Below, in pieces: positions 1-7,778 of a stretch of 50,725 bases of DNA. Source of the stretch: Candidatus Zhuqueibacterota bacterium (lineage in GTDB: Bacteria > Zhuqueibacterota > Zhuqueibacteria > Zhuqueibacterales > Zhuqueibacteraceae); assembly GCA_022616415.1 (NCBI GenBank), contig JAKEEU010000156.1:1-50725 (forward strand), in the 5' to 3' direction. Made by a program: the position numbers and the translations under genes. Each line of letters starts with the position of its first letter. Positions within the stretch are counted from its first letter, which is position 1. Under the pieces are notes generated by a model. The model saw nothing but the letters and a program-made list of their open reading frames with translations. It was not told the origin of the DNA and did not search any database.

Positions 1-80
1 GGATAAAATGCAAGTGAATTTATCCGAGAACGAAGGTGAGAAATCATCGGGGGGTCTGTTTTTCGGCGGCAGGTGGGTTC

Positions 81-117
81 ATTTTATTCCGGCGCCGAAA
101 TTTGGGGTCTTGCTCAC
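81..117 (-). repeat. Degenerate leader-distal CRISPR repeat
   Basis: Only the last ~17 bases (TTTGGGGTCTTGCTCAC) match the array consensus; the other half is unrelated. In crRNA sense the surviving part is the repeat's 5' half, and the handle-forming 3' half is lost. This is the usual state of the oldest repeat and sets the array polarity. Confidence 0.8.
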
Positions 118-966
118 TGCGCTCCGTACTGGCCATGGATAGCGGAGTTAGTTTCAATGCACTCTGTGCTTTTGGGGTCTTGCTCACATGGGTAAAAGAG
201 TGCCTGGCTTGTGGGGAGATGTTTCAATGCACTCTGTGCTTTTGGGGTCTTGCTCACACAAGGCAAACCCATCCATGGATTCGCAGGGCAGTGTTTCAAT
301 GCACTCTGTGCTTTTGGGGTCTTGCTCACAAGACCCGGAACCTGACGATCCGGCGGATGACGAGTTTCAATGCACTCTGTGCTTTTGGGGTCTTGCTCAC
401 AACGTCACGAGGGAACGAGTGTCCTTCGTGCAAATGTTTCAATGCACTCTGTGCTTTTGGGGTCTTGCTCACCCGTGAACACCGCCTCGGAAGGGCGGCT
501 ATTTTTGTTTCAATGCACTCTGTGCTTTTGGGGTCTTGCTCACACACCAAATATAGCGGAGAAAGACCAATGCTCTCGTTTCAATGCACTCTGTGCTTTT
601 GGGGTCTTGCTCACATGACACGGAGGGCGACGATTCGCCTGGAGACGGTTTCAATGCACTCTGTGCTTTTGGGGTCTTGCTCACGAGCGGGTTTTTGACT
701 ACACCGTTACCTGGACGGGTTTCAATGCACTCTGTGCTTTTGGGGTCTTGCTCACATGTATTCGAGCTCCGGTGTTGCGACTGGAGACGTTTCAATGCAC
801 TCTGTGCTTTTGGGGTCTTGCTCACGTATCGCTCGTGTCCTTCTTTCAGAGGCCGATAAGTTTCAATGCACTCTGTGCTTTTGGGGTCTTGCTCACCTGA
901 AGATGGTGAATTTGAGAGGGAGCGAGTTTGTTTCAATGCACTCTGTGCTTTTGGGGTCTTGCTCAC
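81..966 (-). CRISPR. CRISPR array: 12 intact 37-bp repeats plus a degenerate terminal repeat
   Basis: Identical 37-bp repeats start at 151, 221, 293, 364, 436, 507, 578, 648, 719, 789, 860 and 930. Each begins GTTTCAATGCACTCTG on the plus strand and ends GGGGTCTTGCTCAC. The 12 spacers are 33-35 bp long. The reverse complement of the repeat ends in ATTGAAAC, the usual 8-nt crRNA 5' handle of type III systems, so I infer transcription on the minus strand. Two things agree with this: the repeat at the left end (81-117) has decayed and would be the old, leader-distal end, and the AT-rich non-coding leader lies to the right. Long apparent reading frames through the array on both strands are only translated repeats. 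The array probably serves the III-D operon and the RT-linked adaptation genes in this window. Confidence 0.97.
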
Positions 967-1630
967 TCCGGTCAATTCCCGCCACCTTAAGACATTGTTT
1001 TTTCTTATACAAATTTGTCCGATTCCGCACAGCTCCATTTTTCCAGACTCATTTTTGTAAAAAGTTACTTTTCGCTTACGCTATCTACTGTGAAAACAAT
1101 CATGCCGAGCCATGTTCGCCTATAATCCAAATAAAGTCAAACATTAATCTCAAAAAAAACTGGTATGACAATTTTTTAACCAAGCTATGCACAATGTTGC
1201 ACCCGGCAAATCTAATTTTTACAAAATTTAACTCCCTTTTGGCTTTGTGCGTAAGTCCTTGGAAGGGTATGGAGATTCACCTAAATTTAAGCCGGGTTAC
1301 AAAAAGCCACCATGCAAACCTCAACTCTTTCATTTGAGCAAGCTTGAATCGTAATATTCCGCCTATATTTCGCTATCAAATTAATAATGTTCGAAATCGC
1401 ACGAGGGGGTGGGGGAGATTTTTTATCATAAGCCGAAAGATTTCAAAGAACTTTTGCCCGGAAACCTTTGTCCACCCTGGAATTTATAGAAAAATCAAAA
1501 TCTTGGCTCTCATCAACCCGATTCAAATTTGAAATACCATTTTTCGCCGCCTCGATAAATTTAGGATAACACAGTATAATAAATTTCTGCCTTCAACGCA
1601 AGCGTTTTTTCGCGCTTTGGCGATTTTTTT
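967..1630 (-). promoter_or_regulatory. CRISPR leader region (AT-rich, non-coding)
   Basis: This 660-bp stretch directly follows the last intact repeat. It is much richer in A and T than the flanking genes and has no convincing reading frame on either strand. It lies at the end of the array opposite the degenerate repeat, so by position it is the leader, where new spacers enter and from which the pre-crRNA is transcribed leftward. A candidate promoter lies near its right end. Leader function is inferred from array polarity; no integration-host-factor-like site was identified. Confidence 0.7.
1573..1601 (-). promoter_or_regulatory. Candidate sigma-70 promoter reading toward the CRISPR array
   Basis: On the minus strand TTGCGT (1601-1596) is followed after 17 nt by TATACT (1578-1573), a good -35/-10 match with ideal spacing. 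It sits just downstream of the last membrane-module gene and would transcribe the leader and array. The match is by eye; the roughly 600-nt distance to the first repeat is long, so a second promoter nearer the array is possible. Confidence 0.35.
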
Positions 1631-2446
1631 TCATGGGCTGGGCACGCGCACCGAATCCACCGCCAGGATCGCGCCGCTCCTGGCAACCAGCTCGTCGACG
1701 ACGATCGACAGATCGGCGGCGAAATGCGCGCGAATCAAAGCCACTTCCGCAGCCGCTTTGCCGGCGCGGGCCAACGCCGCCCGTTCCGCGGCGATAAAGA
1801 GCTGCTCGGTGGCATGCGGCACCAGGAAGATGAATTGCAGCTCTTCGACCGGAAGCTGCAGCTCCGCGGCGATGCGGCGGCGCCATGGTTCGGCCTCCGG
1901 ATGGCCGGCGCCGGTTCGGCCCCGGCGGGCATAGCGCGACATTTCCGCCGGCGTCAGGGGAAGAAATTGCGTTCCGGCAATTTTCCCCAACAGCCGGTCG
2001 CGGGTTTTGGCCGCCGGAACGTAGCCATAATGCCGGATGACTTGCGCAAGATCGACCTCGGCCAGACGAATATCAAAATCCGGTATCTCGCCGGCAGCCG
2101 GCGTTGCCGCCTCCCGGCGATGGAGGCCACGGCTCGAATCGCTCTGGCCAGACGGCTTGGATGGAGAGGCCGGTGTTTTGGGGGCGGCATCCAGGACAGG
2201 GTTTGCGGCCACGGCGGTTTGCCTTCCAACCGTATCGAGGCTGGCGCGGCCGACGAAAGTGTAGCGCCGCGCCGGCGGGCGTTCCGGCGCGGCCTTTTTT
2301 TCCGGCGCGGCCGCGTTTCCCGATTTGGCTTGGTGCAAGGCGTTTCGCCGCGGCAGCCGCTCGCAAGCGAAAAAGTGGAAGAGCAGGCTGCCGGCAACGA
2401 GCGCGGCGCTCGCCAGCCACAGATGATTCAATGCGAGCGGCTTCAT
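1631..2446 (-). CDS. Single-pass membrane protein of the TolQ/TolR-like module
   Basis: This is a 271-residue protein that I do not recognise. It has an N-terminal hydrophobic segment (about residues 8-28, LWLASAALVAGSLLFHFFA), then an Ala/Pro/Arg-rich low-complexity linker to about residue 120, and then a more ordered C-terminal half of predicted helices ending in a short hydrophobic strand. That layout, a membrane anchor, a proline/alanine-rich spacer and a globular tail, resembles TonB/TolA-type periplasmic proteins driven by a TolQ/TolR motor, but no TonB motif is visible. The start overlaps the upstream gene's stop by 4 bp, so the two are co-translated. It is the last gene before the CRISPR leader. 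The function is an inference from context only. Confidence 0.7.
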   Translation of the reverse strand: MKPLALNHLWLASAALVAGSLLFHFFACERLPRRNALHQAKSGNAAAPEKKAAPERPPARRYTFVGRASLDTVGRQTAVAANPVLDAAPKTPASPSKPSGQSDSSRGLHRREAATPAAGEIPDFDIRLAEVDLAQVIRHYGYVPAAKTRDRLLGKIAGTQFLPLTPAEMSRYARRGRTGAGHPEAEPWRRRIAAELQLPVEELQFIFLVPHATEQLFIAAERAALARAGKAAAEVALIRAHFAADLSIVVDELVARSGAILAVDSVRVPSP

Positions 2447-2961
2447 GGCTGCCGGTCTTTGCCTGGGGTTGCCGAAGCCGTCGGGCTGATGCGCTCGTAG
2501 TTGCGGACGGCTTGGCGCAAAAGCTGCCGGCTTTCGTCGAGGTAAGGCTGCTGGGGCATCTCCTGAAAGCTCGGCCTGGCCTGCAAGCCTTTTGCGGCGG
2601 CGCGAGCGGTTGGCGCTGCCGGCAGTGGCATGCCTCTGACGGCCGGCGCGGCGGCGAGGCCCGGCAAGCGCGGCTGGGTGAGGCCAAAAACGGGATCATC
2701 GTTTTCCAAGCCGAGGCCGGAGAAATCGCTGGCCGTGGGGGCGGCATCAAGCTCGCCGGCGGCCCACTCTTCCGGCAGCATGCCGCCCAAAGAGTCCACA
2801 GTCGCTGGCGCCGGGTCAGGCAGGGGTTGGAAGAGATGGCCGAGGGGAGCCGGGACAGCCGGCTTGCGTCTAATCATGGTGTCAAATTTTTCACGCCAGT
2901 CGACCAAGAGAATGAGGACGACGAGCACGACGCCGAAGAGGATGAAATAGATTTTGCGCAT
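2443..2961 (-). CDS. Small single-pass membrane protein, Pro/Ala-rich
   Basis: The protein has 172 residues with an N-terminal membrane segment (residues 4-20, IYFILFGVVLVVLILLV) followed by WREKFD and a long Pro/Ala/Gly-rich tail without recognisable domains. The C-terminal 30 residues look helical (QQPYLDESRQLLRQAVRNYE). It lies 66 bp downstream of the ExbD/TolR-like gene and overlaps the next gene by 4 bp. By position it is a structural or linker component of the same membrane complex. I do not recognise a family. Confidence 0.7.
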   Translation of the reverse strand: MRKIYFILFGVVLVVLILLVDWREKFDTMIRRKPAVPAPLGHLFQPLPDPAPATVDSLGGMLPEEWAAGELDAAPTASDFSGLGLENDDPVFGLTQPRLPGLAAAPAVRGMPLPAAPTARAAAKGLQARPSFQEMPQQPYLDESRQLLRQAVRNYERISPTASATPGKDRQP

Positions 2962-3027
2962 CGAAAAACTCCTTTAAAAAGCTTTTAAATCATCTTGCCA
3001 TAATTATCTTGCGTATTCATAAAGGCA

Positions 3028-3483
3028 TTATTTTGCCAGCGCCGCAATTTGCACGGCAATGTCTTGCTTGCCCTGCTTGAGCGCATCGATGACTTGGACG
3101 ACGCGCTCGAAGGGGAGGCGGTGATCGACGTAGAGCACGACGTTGCCGGGCCAGGACAGGCGAGGCGCGAGGGCAGCGAATGCCGCGGTGCTGGCGAAAC
3201 GCTTGGTCTGGCCGGCCATTTCCACAGTAACGGCTTGGGCGGCGATGATGATTTTGGCGGATTGGCCGGCGGGCAATTTTTGCCCGGCGCCGGCTTTGGC
3301 CAGCTTGATTTCTTCGAGCCGGCGGATTTCTTCGCGGAGATCTTGCAAGATTTTTTCGAGCCGTTGCTTTTCGACGGCGGCGCCGGGAAGCATGGGCCGG
3401 GTGACGGCAAAGATCACGAAGAACAGGCCGAGAAAACCGACGGAGATATCGGCCAGGGCGACGAGGTATTTGAAGACTTTCAT
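3028..3483 (-). CDS. ExbD/TolR-like proton-channel partner
   Basis: The protein has 151 residues. A single N-terminal membrane helix (about residues 8-30) carries an acidic residue in ALADISVGFLGLFFVIF, the position of the proton-binding Asp of ExbD/TolR. A charged coiled-coil segment follows (EKQRLEKILQDLREEIRRLE). The C-terminal domain ends with VVLYVDHRLPFERVVQVID, the typical ExbD/TolR strand-helix pattern (usually a D before the helix and a 'v..vmd.l' helix). It would pair with the MotA/TolQ-like gene upstream to convert proton-motive force into movement of a periplasmic domain. It differs from classical ExbD in the extra coiled coil. Family-level assignment is fairly secure; the driven partner is unknown. 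Confidence 0.75.
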   Translation of the reverse strand: MKVFKYLVALADISVGFLGLFFVIFAVTRPMLPGAAVEKQRLEKILQDLREEIRRLEEIKLAKAGAGQKLPAGQSAKIIIAAQAVTVEMAGQTKRFASTAAFAALAPRLSWPGNVVLYVDHRLPFERVVQVIDALKQGKQDIAVQIAALAK

Positions 3484-3494
3484 GGCTGGTGTCG

Positions 3495-3684
3495 TGTAAC
3501 GTTTAACGGTCTCAAAGTCCGAAGCCGGTTAGTCCGAAGTCCGAGGTCAGAGGGTCGCGGGCACGGCATGGCGCTTTGCCCTCCGCTTTTTTGCCCTCTG
3601 CCCTGCGCCCTCTGCCCTCCGCTTGCTCTATGCCCTCTGCTCTTTGCCCTCTGCCCTCCGCTCTAAGCCCTCCGCGCTATGCTC
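3495..3684. repeat. Low-complexity spacer: GCCCTCTGCCCTCCGC-type tandem repeats
   Basis: Between the TolR-like and TolQ-like genes lies an ACGTTTAACGG / GTCCGAAG stretch followed (3575-3680) by degenerate tandem copies of a 7-8 bp unit, GCCCTCTG / CCCTCCGC. It has no coding potential. Similar gene-proximal simple repeats recur throughout the window. Confidence 0.75.
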
Positions 3685-4230
3685 TCAATACATTCCTTGC
3701 GGATCTTTTTGTCGCCAGTCGTCGGCGATTTCGGAATCTGGCGCGGCGGGCGAGGTGGGCGGCGGTTCCACGTCGAGCGGTTCAGTTGGCGGCTCGTCGT
3801 AGTTCAAGGGCATTAAAGTGGGGCGGGTGTAAGGCTTGAGCACAAACAGAATACACTCGCCCCACAAGCCGCCGAGGATGAGGCCGGCGACGGTGGAGGC
3901 CCAGACGTTGCGCAAGGGGCCGAGCACCTGTTGGAGCAAATCGCTGTTGCCGCTGGCGCGCAAGGAGGCGCCCAAGACCGGCAGCACTTCGAGGAGGCCG
4001 AGGCAGGTGCCGAGCATGCCGCTGAGAATGGCGAGGGTGCTGAACATTTCAGTGGCGTCGTAAAGCCGCTGCAGGAAGCGGTGCTCGCGCAGGGAGAACG
4101 AGCGCAGCCAGGCGCGCAAGCGCGCCAGGATCAAAAACACGGTGGTGGCGAGCATGTAAGCGCCGGCGAGCAGCATGAGCGGCCACACCGGGCCGATGGC
4201 GTGCGGCGTCAAGTAGCTGAAAATGGACAT
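3685..4230 (-). CDS. MotA/TolQ/ExbB family proton channel protein
   Basis: The protein has 181 residues and three membrane segments: about 14-37, 62-88 and 102-130. The second contains LAILSGMLGTCLGLLEVL and the third VWASTVAGLILGGLWG, matching the two conserved TolQ/ExbB helices (A..xGlLGTvxGl and T.aGl..aip). In the family these helices line a pentameric proton channel around two ExbD/TolR helices. The tail after residue 145 is proline- and acid-rich. At 181 residues it is shorter than TolQ (~230). It forms a module with the ExbD/TolR-like gene downstream and the exported coiled-coil gene upstream. No TonB receptor or Pal is nearby, so a standard Ton or Tol system is not indicated; the setting between a CRISPR array and cas2 is unusual. 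Confidence 0.8.
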   Translation of the reverse strand: MSIFSYLTPHAIGPVWPLMLLAGAYMLATTVFLILARLRAWLRSFSLREHRFLQRLYDATEMFSTLAILSGMLGTCLGLLEVLPVLGASLRASGNSDLLQQVLGPLRNVWASTVAGLILGGLWGECILFVLKPYTRPTLMPLNYDEPPTEPLDVEPPPTSPAAPDSEIADDWRQKDPQGMY

Positions 4231-4289
4231 GGCGCAGTCGTTAGTGATCAGTTATCAGTTCATGTGATTAATTTAAGCGAACGGTTTGC

Positions 4290-4445
4290 CGAAAATCTTG
4301 TCCCGAAGGGACAGACGACAATAGCCCAACAATTTATTGTTGGGAAATATCACCCATCATTGCCTCACCAGTCCCGCCAGGGACGAATGAGAACACGGTG
4401 GCCCTGATATTTTAAACGATTCTTTTCAATCGTCCCTAACGGGAC
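4290..4445. repeat. Dispersed palindromic repeat element (GTCCC-xx-GGGAC type)
   Basis: This intergenic stretch contains several short dyads: TGTCCCGAAGGGACA (4299-4313), CCCAACAATTTATTGTTGGG, GTCCCGCCAGGGAC and CGTCCCTAACGGGAC. The same motif family recurs at 4741-4797 as CCCAGAGATAAAATCTCTGGG-like and GTCCCTACGGGAC dyads. They look like the REP/BIME-type elements common in intergenic DNA of several bacterial phyla. No gene is seen in 4231-4820. Confidence 0.6.
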
Positions 4446-4465
4446 TTGGAAACATTGTTTATGTT

Positions 4466-4738
4466 TTATCTCGACAATGTTAAGTTAAAAAAGAAGTGGC
4501 TTTTGTTGCTGCTGGTCTTGGAACTCATCCCCCCGGCCCCCTTCTCATAGAAAGAGAAGGGGGAGAACAGTTCAGGGCTCTAAAAGTCCCCTTCTCTTTT
4601 TAAGAGAAGGGGATTTAGGGGATGAGTTCCTGTGAAACTGTGAACAAAATTTGCATCGACTTCGTTAGCTTGACACCTATGGGGGCCGGGGGGTGAGTTC
4701 ATGGCCTCCACAAGCCAACTTAAACATTGTCAAATTAT
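4466..4738. mobile_element. MITE-like element with ~20-bp terminal inverted repeats
   Basis: The left end ATCTCGACAATGTTAAGT and the right end ACTTAAACATTGTCAAAT are inverted repeats of each other with one inserted base. They match, with few differences, the ends of a second element at 11434-11754. Inside is a nested inverted repeat: GGAACTCATCCCC at about 4518 pairs with GGGGATGAGTTCC at about 4619, and CCCCTTCTC pairs with GAGAAGGGG. There is no reading frame for a transposase, so any mobility would depend on an enzyme supplied in trans. Confidence 0.5.
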
Positions 4739-4820
4739 TTCCCAGAGATAAAATCTCTGGGCTATTCTCACGCTGTCCCTACGGGACGGAATCGTCGTCC
4801 GCTAACTTAATGATTACTGG

Positions 4821-5846
4821 TCATTGTTTACTGATGATTGCTTCGAGCGAATCGATTTCCGCGGGCGACAGCGGGCGCGTGATTTCCAAGCCGGCGGGCT
4901 TGCCGGGCCAGTTCAAGGCCGGGACTTCCGGCAGCAAGCTGCGGCCGTTGGTTCCGGCGGCGAGCCAGCTGAGAAATTGCTCCATCTCTTTGAGGGCGGC
5001 GCTGCCGGCGTTGATTTTGGCGACGGCGTCGCGAAAGCGCTCGATGAGGCCGGAGACTTCCAAAAGCTGGGCGTCGATGGCGAGCCAGGATTTGCGATGC
5101 TCGGCAAACAAGCGGGTGTATTCCATCTCGGCGTCGATCCAATCGAAGCCGCTTTGCAAATTTTCCCACATGGCGCGCAAGGAGGCATGAACGCCGGGAA
5201 GCTCTTCGTTCTGGCGGCCGGCGGAGGCGAGCAGCGCGTCGAGGCGTTTTTGGTTGGCCTGGTAAAGCGCCTGGCGGTCGCCGTGCAAGCGCTGCAGCTT
5301 GCGAGTCAGGGCCAGGCTTTCCTGCGGCGGCAGACCGGGCTTTTTGAGCTGCGAGAGAATTTGCAGCAGCTCGATCCGCGTCTGGGCGAGGCGCTCGTCG
5401 TTACGGCGGATTTGCTCGCGGATTTTCTCGCGCACCGGCTTGAGGCTGGTGCTGTCGCTGCCCTGCATGCGGTTGAGAATGCTTTCGAGATGGGCGAGGG
5501 TTTGCGCACGCAGGGCCTGCATGTCGGCGAGGGTGGCGTGCTTGCGGGCGAGGAAATCCGAAAGTTTTTCCTCGTAGCGCCGGCGCTCGAGATAAAAGCG
5601 GCGCGAGCCGGGCGGCAGCATCTCCATTTTTTGCCGGCTGGCGGCGAGCTGGCGCGCCACAATTTCGGCCTGGGTTTGAATGCCTTCGGTCAAGGTGGTC
5701 AGCGAGTCGATGGTGAGATTGAAGGCGCGGACGTTTTCCTGCAAAATTTGCGGCACGTCGACGCTCTCTTGCGGCCGGGCGGCGGTGGCCGGAAAAAGCA
5801 AAAGGCAAAAAGCAAAAGGCAAGGTTTTTCTCATCGTTGTAAACAT
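4821..5846 (-). CDS. Exported periplasmic coiled-coil protein
   Basis: This 341-residue protein starts with a signal peptide (TMRKTLPFAFCLLLFPATAA, cleavage after about residue 23). The remainder is almost entirely predicted alpha-helical coiled coil, rich in Glu, Arg, Leu and Gln (for example LQRLHGDRQALYQANQKRLD), with no enzymatic motif. GGAG lies about 10 nt before the chosen ATG; a second ATG 12 bp downstream would also leave the signal peptide intact. It is the first gene of the membrane module, separated from the TolQ-like gene by repeats. A periplasmic rod moved or gated by the TolQ/TolR-like motor is a reasonable inference. I do not recognise a named family. Confidence 0.75.
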   Translation of the reverse strand: MFTTMRKTLPFAFCLLLFPATAARPQESVDVPQILQENVRAFNLTIDSLTTLTEGIQTQAEIVARQLAASRQKMEMLPPGSRRFYLERRRYEEKLSDFLARKHATLADMQALRAQTLAHLESILNRMQGSDSTSLKPVREKIREQIRRNDERLAQTRIELLQILSQLKKPGLPPQESLALTRKLQRLHGDRQALYQANQKRLDALLASAGRQNEELPGVHASLRAMWENLQSGFDWIDAEMEYTRLFAEHRKSWLAIDAQLLEVSGLIERFRDAVAKINAGSAALKEMEQFLSWLAAGTNGRSLLPEVPALNWPGKPAGLEITRPLSPAEIDSLEAIISKQ

Positions 5847-6046
5847 GGTGGTTGGTCTCCGTGTAACGTGAAACGTGTAACGTTTTCATGGCCTGGTTTT
5901 TACGATAAATCGAAGTCGCTACCTCGCCTCGTCTGGTTGCAGAAATGCTGGTTCTTATCCCTTGTCTCCCCTTCTCCCTTTCTCCCCATCACCCACTCAC
6001 CGACATACTCAAGCCCTGCGCCTGAAGGCGCTACTACGAACCTAGC

Positions 6047-6346
6047 TCACGCAAACACGACCGGCGCGTCCTGCGGCGTCACCGCGTCGGTGGCTTGAAT
6101 GCGGCGGCGGCAGCTTTCGCAGAGATAATAATAGCGAACGCGGTCGCCGGCTTTCGTTTTGATGGTGGCGCTGATCATTTTTTTCATGACTTTGATCTGG
6201 TCGCGGTTGAGCAGGCACTCGAACACCGAGTATTGCACGGCCAGGCCGAAGGCTTTGAGTTTTTTGTGCAACAGCGTGCGGCGCTTGTCGTCGCTGATGT
6301 CGTAGGCGACGACGACGAAAATCCGCCTAGTGAGGTCATGTTTCAT
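6047..6346 (-). CDS. cas2: CRISPR-associated endonuclease Cas2
   Basis: The 99-residue ferredoxin-fold protein starts RRIFVVVAYDISDDKRRTLL, the classical Cas2 first strand with the metal-binding Asp at the end of beta-1. FGLAVQYSVFECLL is the conserved second segment. A C-terminal CESCRR (two cysteines) is less usual. In the family, a Cas2 dimer bridges two Cas1 dimers to form the spacer-integration complex. The annotated ATG is the only one with a complete Cas2 N-terminus; the frame upstream runs into simple repeats. It is followed in the window by the membrane module and preceded by cas1, with a 300-bp repeat block between. Confidence 0.95.
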   Translation of the reverse strand: MKHDLTRRIFVVVAYDISDDKRRTLLHKKLKAFGLAVQYSVFECLLNRDQIKVMKKMISATIKTKAGDRVRYYYLCESCRRRIQATDAVTPQDAPVVFA

Positions 6347-6349
6347 CGC

Positions 6350-6650
6350 GTGGTGGATTGATGGATTGTTGGAGTATTGGATTGCTGGAGTGTTGGATTG
6401 CTGGAGTGATGACACTTCCAACACACAAAGAATTTATCACTCCAATGATCCATCACTCCAATGATCCATCACTCCAATGATCCATCACTCCAATGACCCG
6501 TCACTCCAATGATCCATCACTCCAATGACCCGTCACTCCAATGATCCATCACTCCAATGACCCGTCACTCCAATGATCCATCACTCCAATAATCCATCAC
6601 TCCAATGATCCACCGATCCATTACTCCAATCATCCAACATTCCATCACTC
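6350..6650. repeat. Inverted simple-repeat element with 16-bp tandem array, between cas1 and cas2
   Basis: The part nearest cas2 (6350-6412) is TGGATTGATGGATTGTTGGAG-type sequence. The rest (6432-6650) is a tandem array with a 16-bp period, ATCACTCCAATGATCC, in about a dozen copies, some with CCCG for ATCC. The two halves are complementary in composition, so the block can fold into a long imperfect hairpin. The same architecture occurs next to the start codons of cas1, cas6 and coxS in this window. No coding potential. Confidence 0.85.
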
Positions 6651-7634
6651 CTATGCCGTCACGGGGGTGTACTCCTTCTGCTTGCCGAGCAGGACGCGAC
6701 TGAGCTGCCGCACCTGGCCTTCCAAGCCGCCGACGGGATCGCCGGAAGCGTGATGAGCCGCGACTGCCTTCTGTTCTTGTAGACGCTGCTCGAACGCCAA
6801 AACGAATTTTTTTAAGGCGTCGCGCTTCATTCTGCACTCCCGGCCGCTTTTCTGGAAGTCGGCCGGCGCGATCTGCCTGCTGTTGGTGATCTTCAGCAGC
6901 AGGGCATCGACGATCGGGCCGCGCCATTCTTCGATCATGTCGGAGGCAAGCGCGGCGTGGCCGCGTTTAGGCTCGTGAAAGAATCCAAGAAAGGGATCGA
7001 GGCCGTGCATTTGCAGCAAGCCGGACATTCTGGAATAGAGCAGCGTGTAACCCAGGCTGAGCATGGCATTGATCGGATCCGGGGAGGGATGATGGAGCCG
7101 GCGCTCGAACTTCCATTCGCCGTGGAGCGCGCCGCGCAAGATTTTGAAGTGGCACGCGGTCGCCGCGCCTTCGAAGCCGAGCAAGGTTTCCAGGCTTGGC
7201 GCGCGCGCCGCCTGCGCGTGCAAGCGCTCGAGCGGCTCCAGGTTGGCCTTCAAATCGCCGTGGCGCAACTGCCGGCGCCAAAGCGCGAGCATGTTGGCGA
7301 TCTTGCCGGCCACGAAGGTTTTTGCCAACCGCAGCCGAAAGGAGTTGTCGTGAAATTTGCGGAACTGCGCCAGACGCAATTCCACATGGGCGCCGTCGCC
7401 GCGGGTGAACTGGCCGTAAAACGTGCCGTTCGGCGAGAGATAGACGATATCGATGCCGCGTTCCATGAGCAAGCGCACCGCCGGCTGGGTGATGTTGGCC
7501 GGCGCCATCAGCACGATGCGCTCGAGGTGCAAGAGCGGCATCTCCTGCACCACTTTGCGGTCGCGCCGCACTTGCACGCGCTCGTTTTGCACGCCGAGGC
7601 TGGCGCCGTAGTCGTTGACGTAGAGCACTGACAT
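6651..7634 (-). CDS. cas1: CRISPR-associated integrase Cas1
   Basis: The 327-residue protein has an N-terminal beta domain (SVLYVNDYGASLGVQNERVQ) and the all-helical catalytic domain. The expected metal ligands are visible: Glu in LLGFEGAATACHF, His in GFFHEPKRGHAALASD and the acidic pair in DMIEEWRG. Cas1 catalyses the two transesterifications that insert a prespacer at the leader-repeat junction. It is not fused to the reverse transcriptase; the RT gene is separate and 144 bp upstream. Length and motifs are normal for the family, and nothing suggests inactivation. Confidence 0.96.
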   Translation of the reverse strand: MSVLYVNDYGASLGVQNERVQVRRDRKVVQEMPLLHLERIVLMAPANITQPAVRLLMERGIDIVYLSPNGTFYGQFTRGDGAHVELRLAQFRKFHDNSFRLRLAKTFVAGKIANMLALWRRQLRHGDLKANLEPLERLHAQAARAPSLETLLGFEGAATACHFKILRGALHGEWKFERRLHHPSPDPINAMLSLGYTLLYSRMSGLLQMHGLDPFLGFFHEPKRGHAALASDMIEEWRGPIVDALLLKITNSRQIAPADFQKSGRECRMKRDALKKFVLAFEQRLQEQKAVAAHHASGDPVGGLEGQVRQLSRVLLGKQKEYTPVTA

Positions 7635-7637
7635 AGC

Positions 7638-7778
7638 TGGTTGCTGGTTGCTGGTTGTTGGATTGCTGGATTGCTGGGGTGTTGGGGTGTTGGATTATTG
7701 GAGTATTGGATTGTGAAGAACTCCATCATTCCATTGCTCCATTGCTCCATCACTCCATTGCTCCAACACTCCATTCAC
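7638..7778. repeat. Inverted simple-repeat element upstream of cas1
   Basis: The half next to the cas1 start is GCTGGTTGCTGG / TTGGATTGCTGG sequence and the distal half is TCCATTGCTCCATCACTCC. The halves are roughly complementary around a centre near 7712, as in the elements near cas2, cas6 and coxS. It separates cas1 from the RT gene and has no coding potential. Confidence 0.8.

Noticed and set aside
36..1337. Long open frames on both strands across the CRISPR array
   Set aside because: They are translations of the regularly spaced repeat and have no independent coding evidence.
1631..5846. Membrane module as a Zorya system
   Set aside because: The TolQ-like protein is short and lacks the long ZorA tail, the TolR-like protein lacks an OmpA peptidoglycan-binding domain, and ZorC/D/E are absent.
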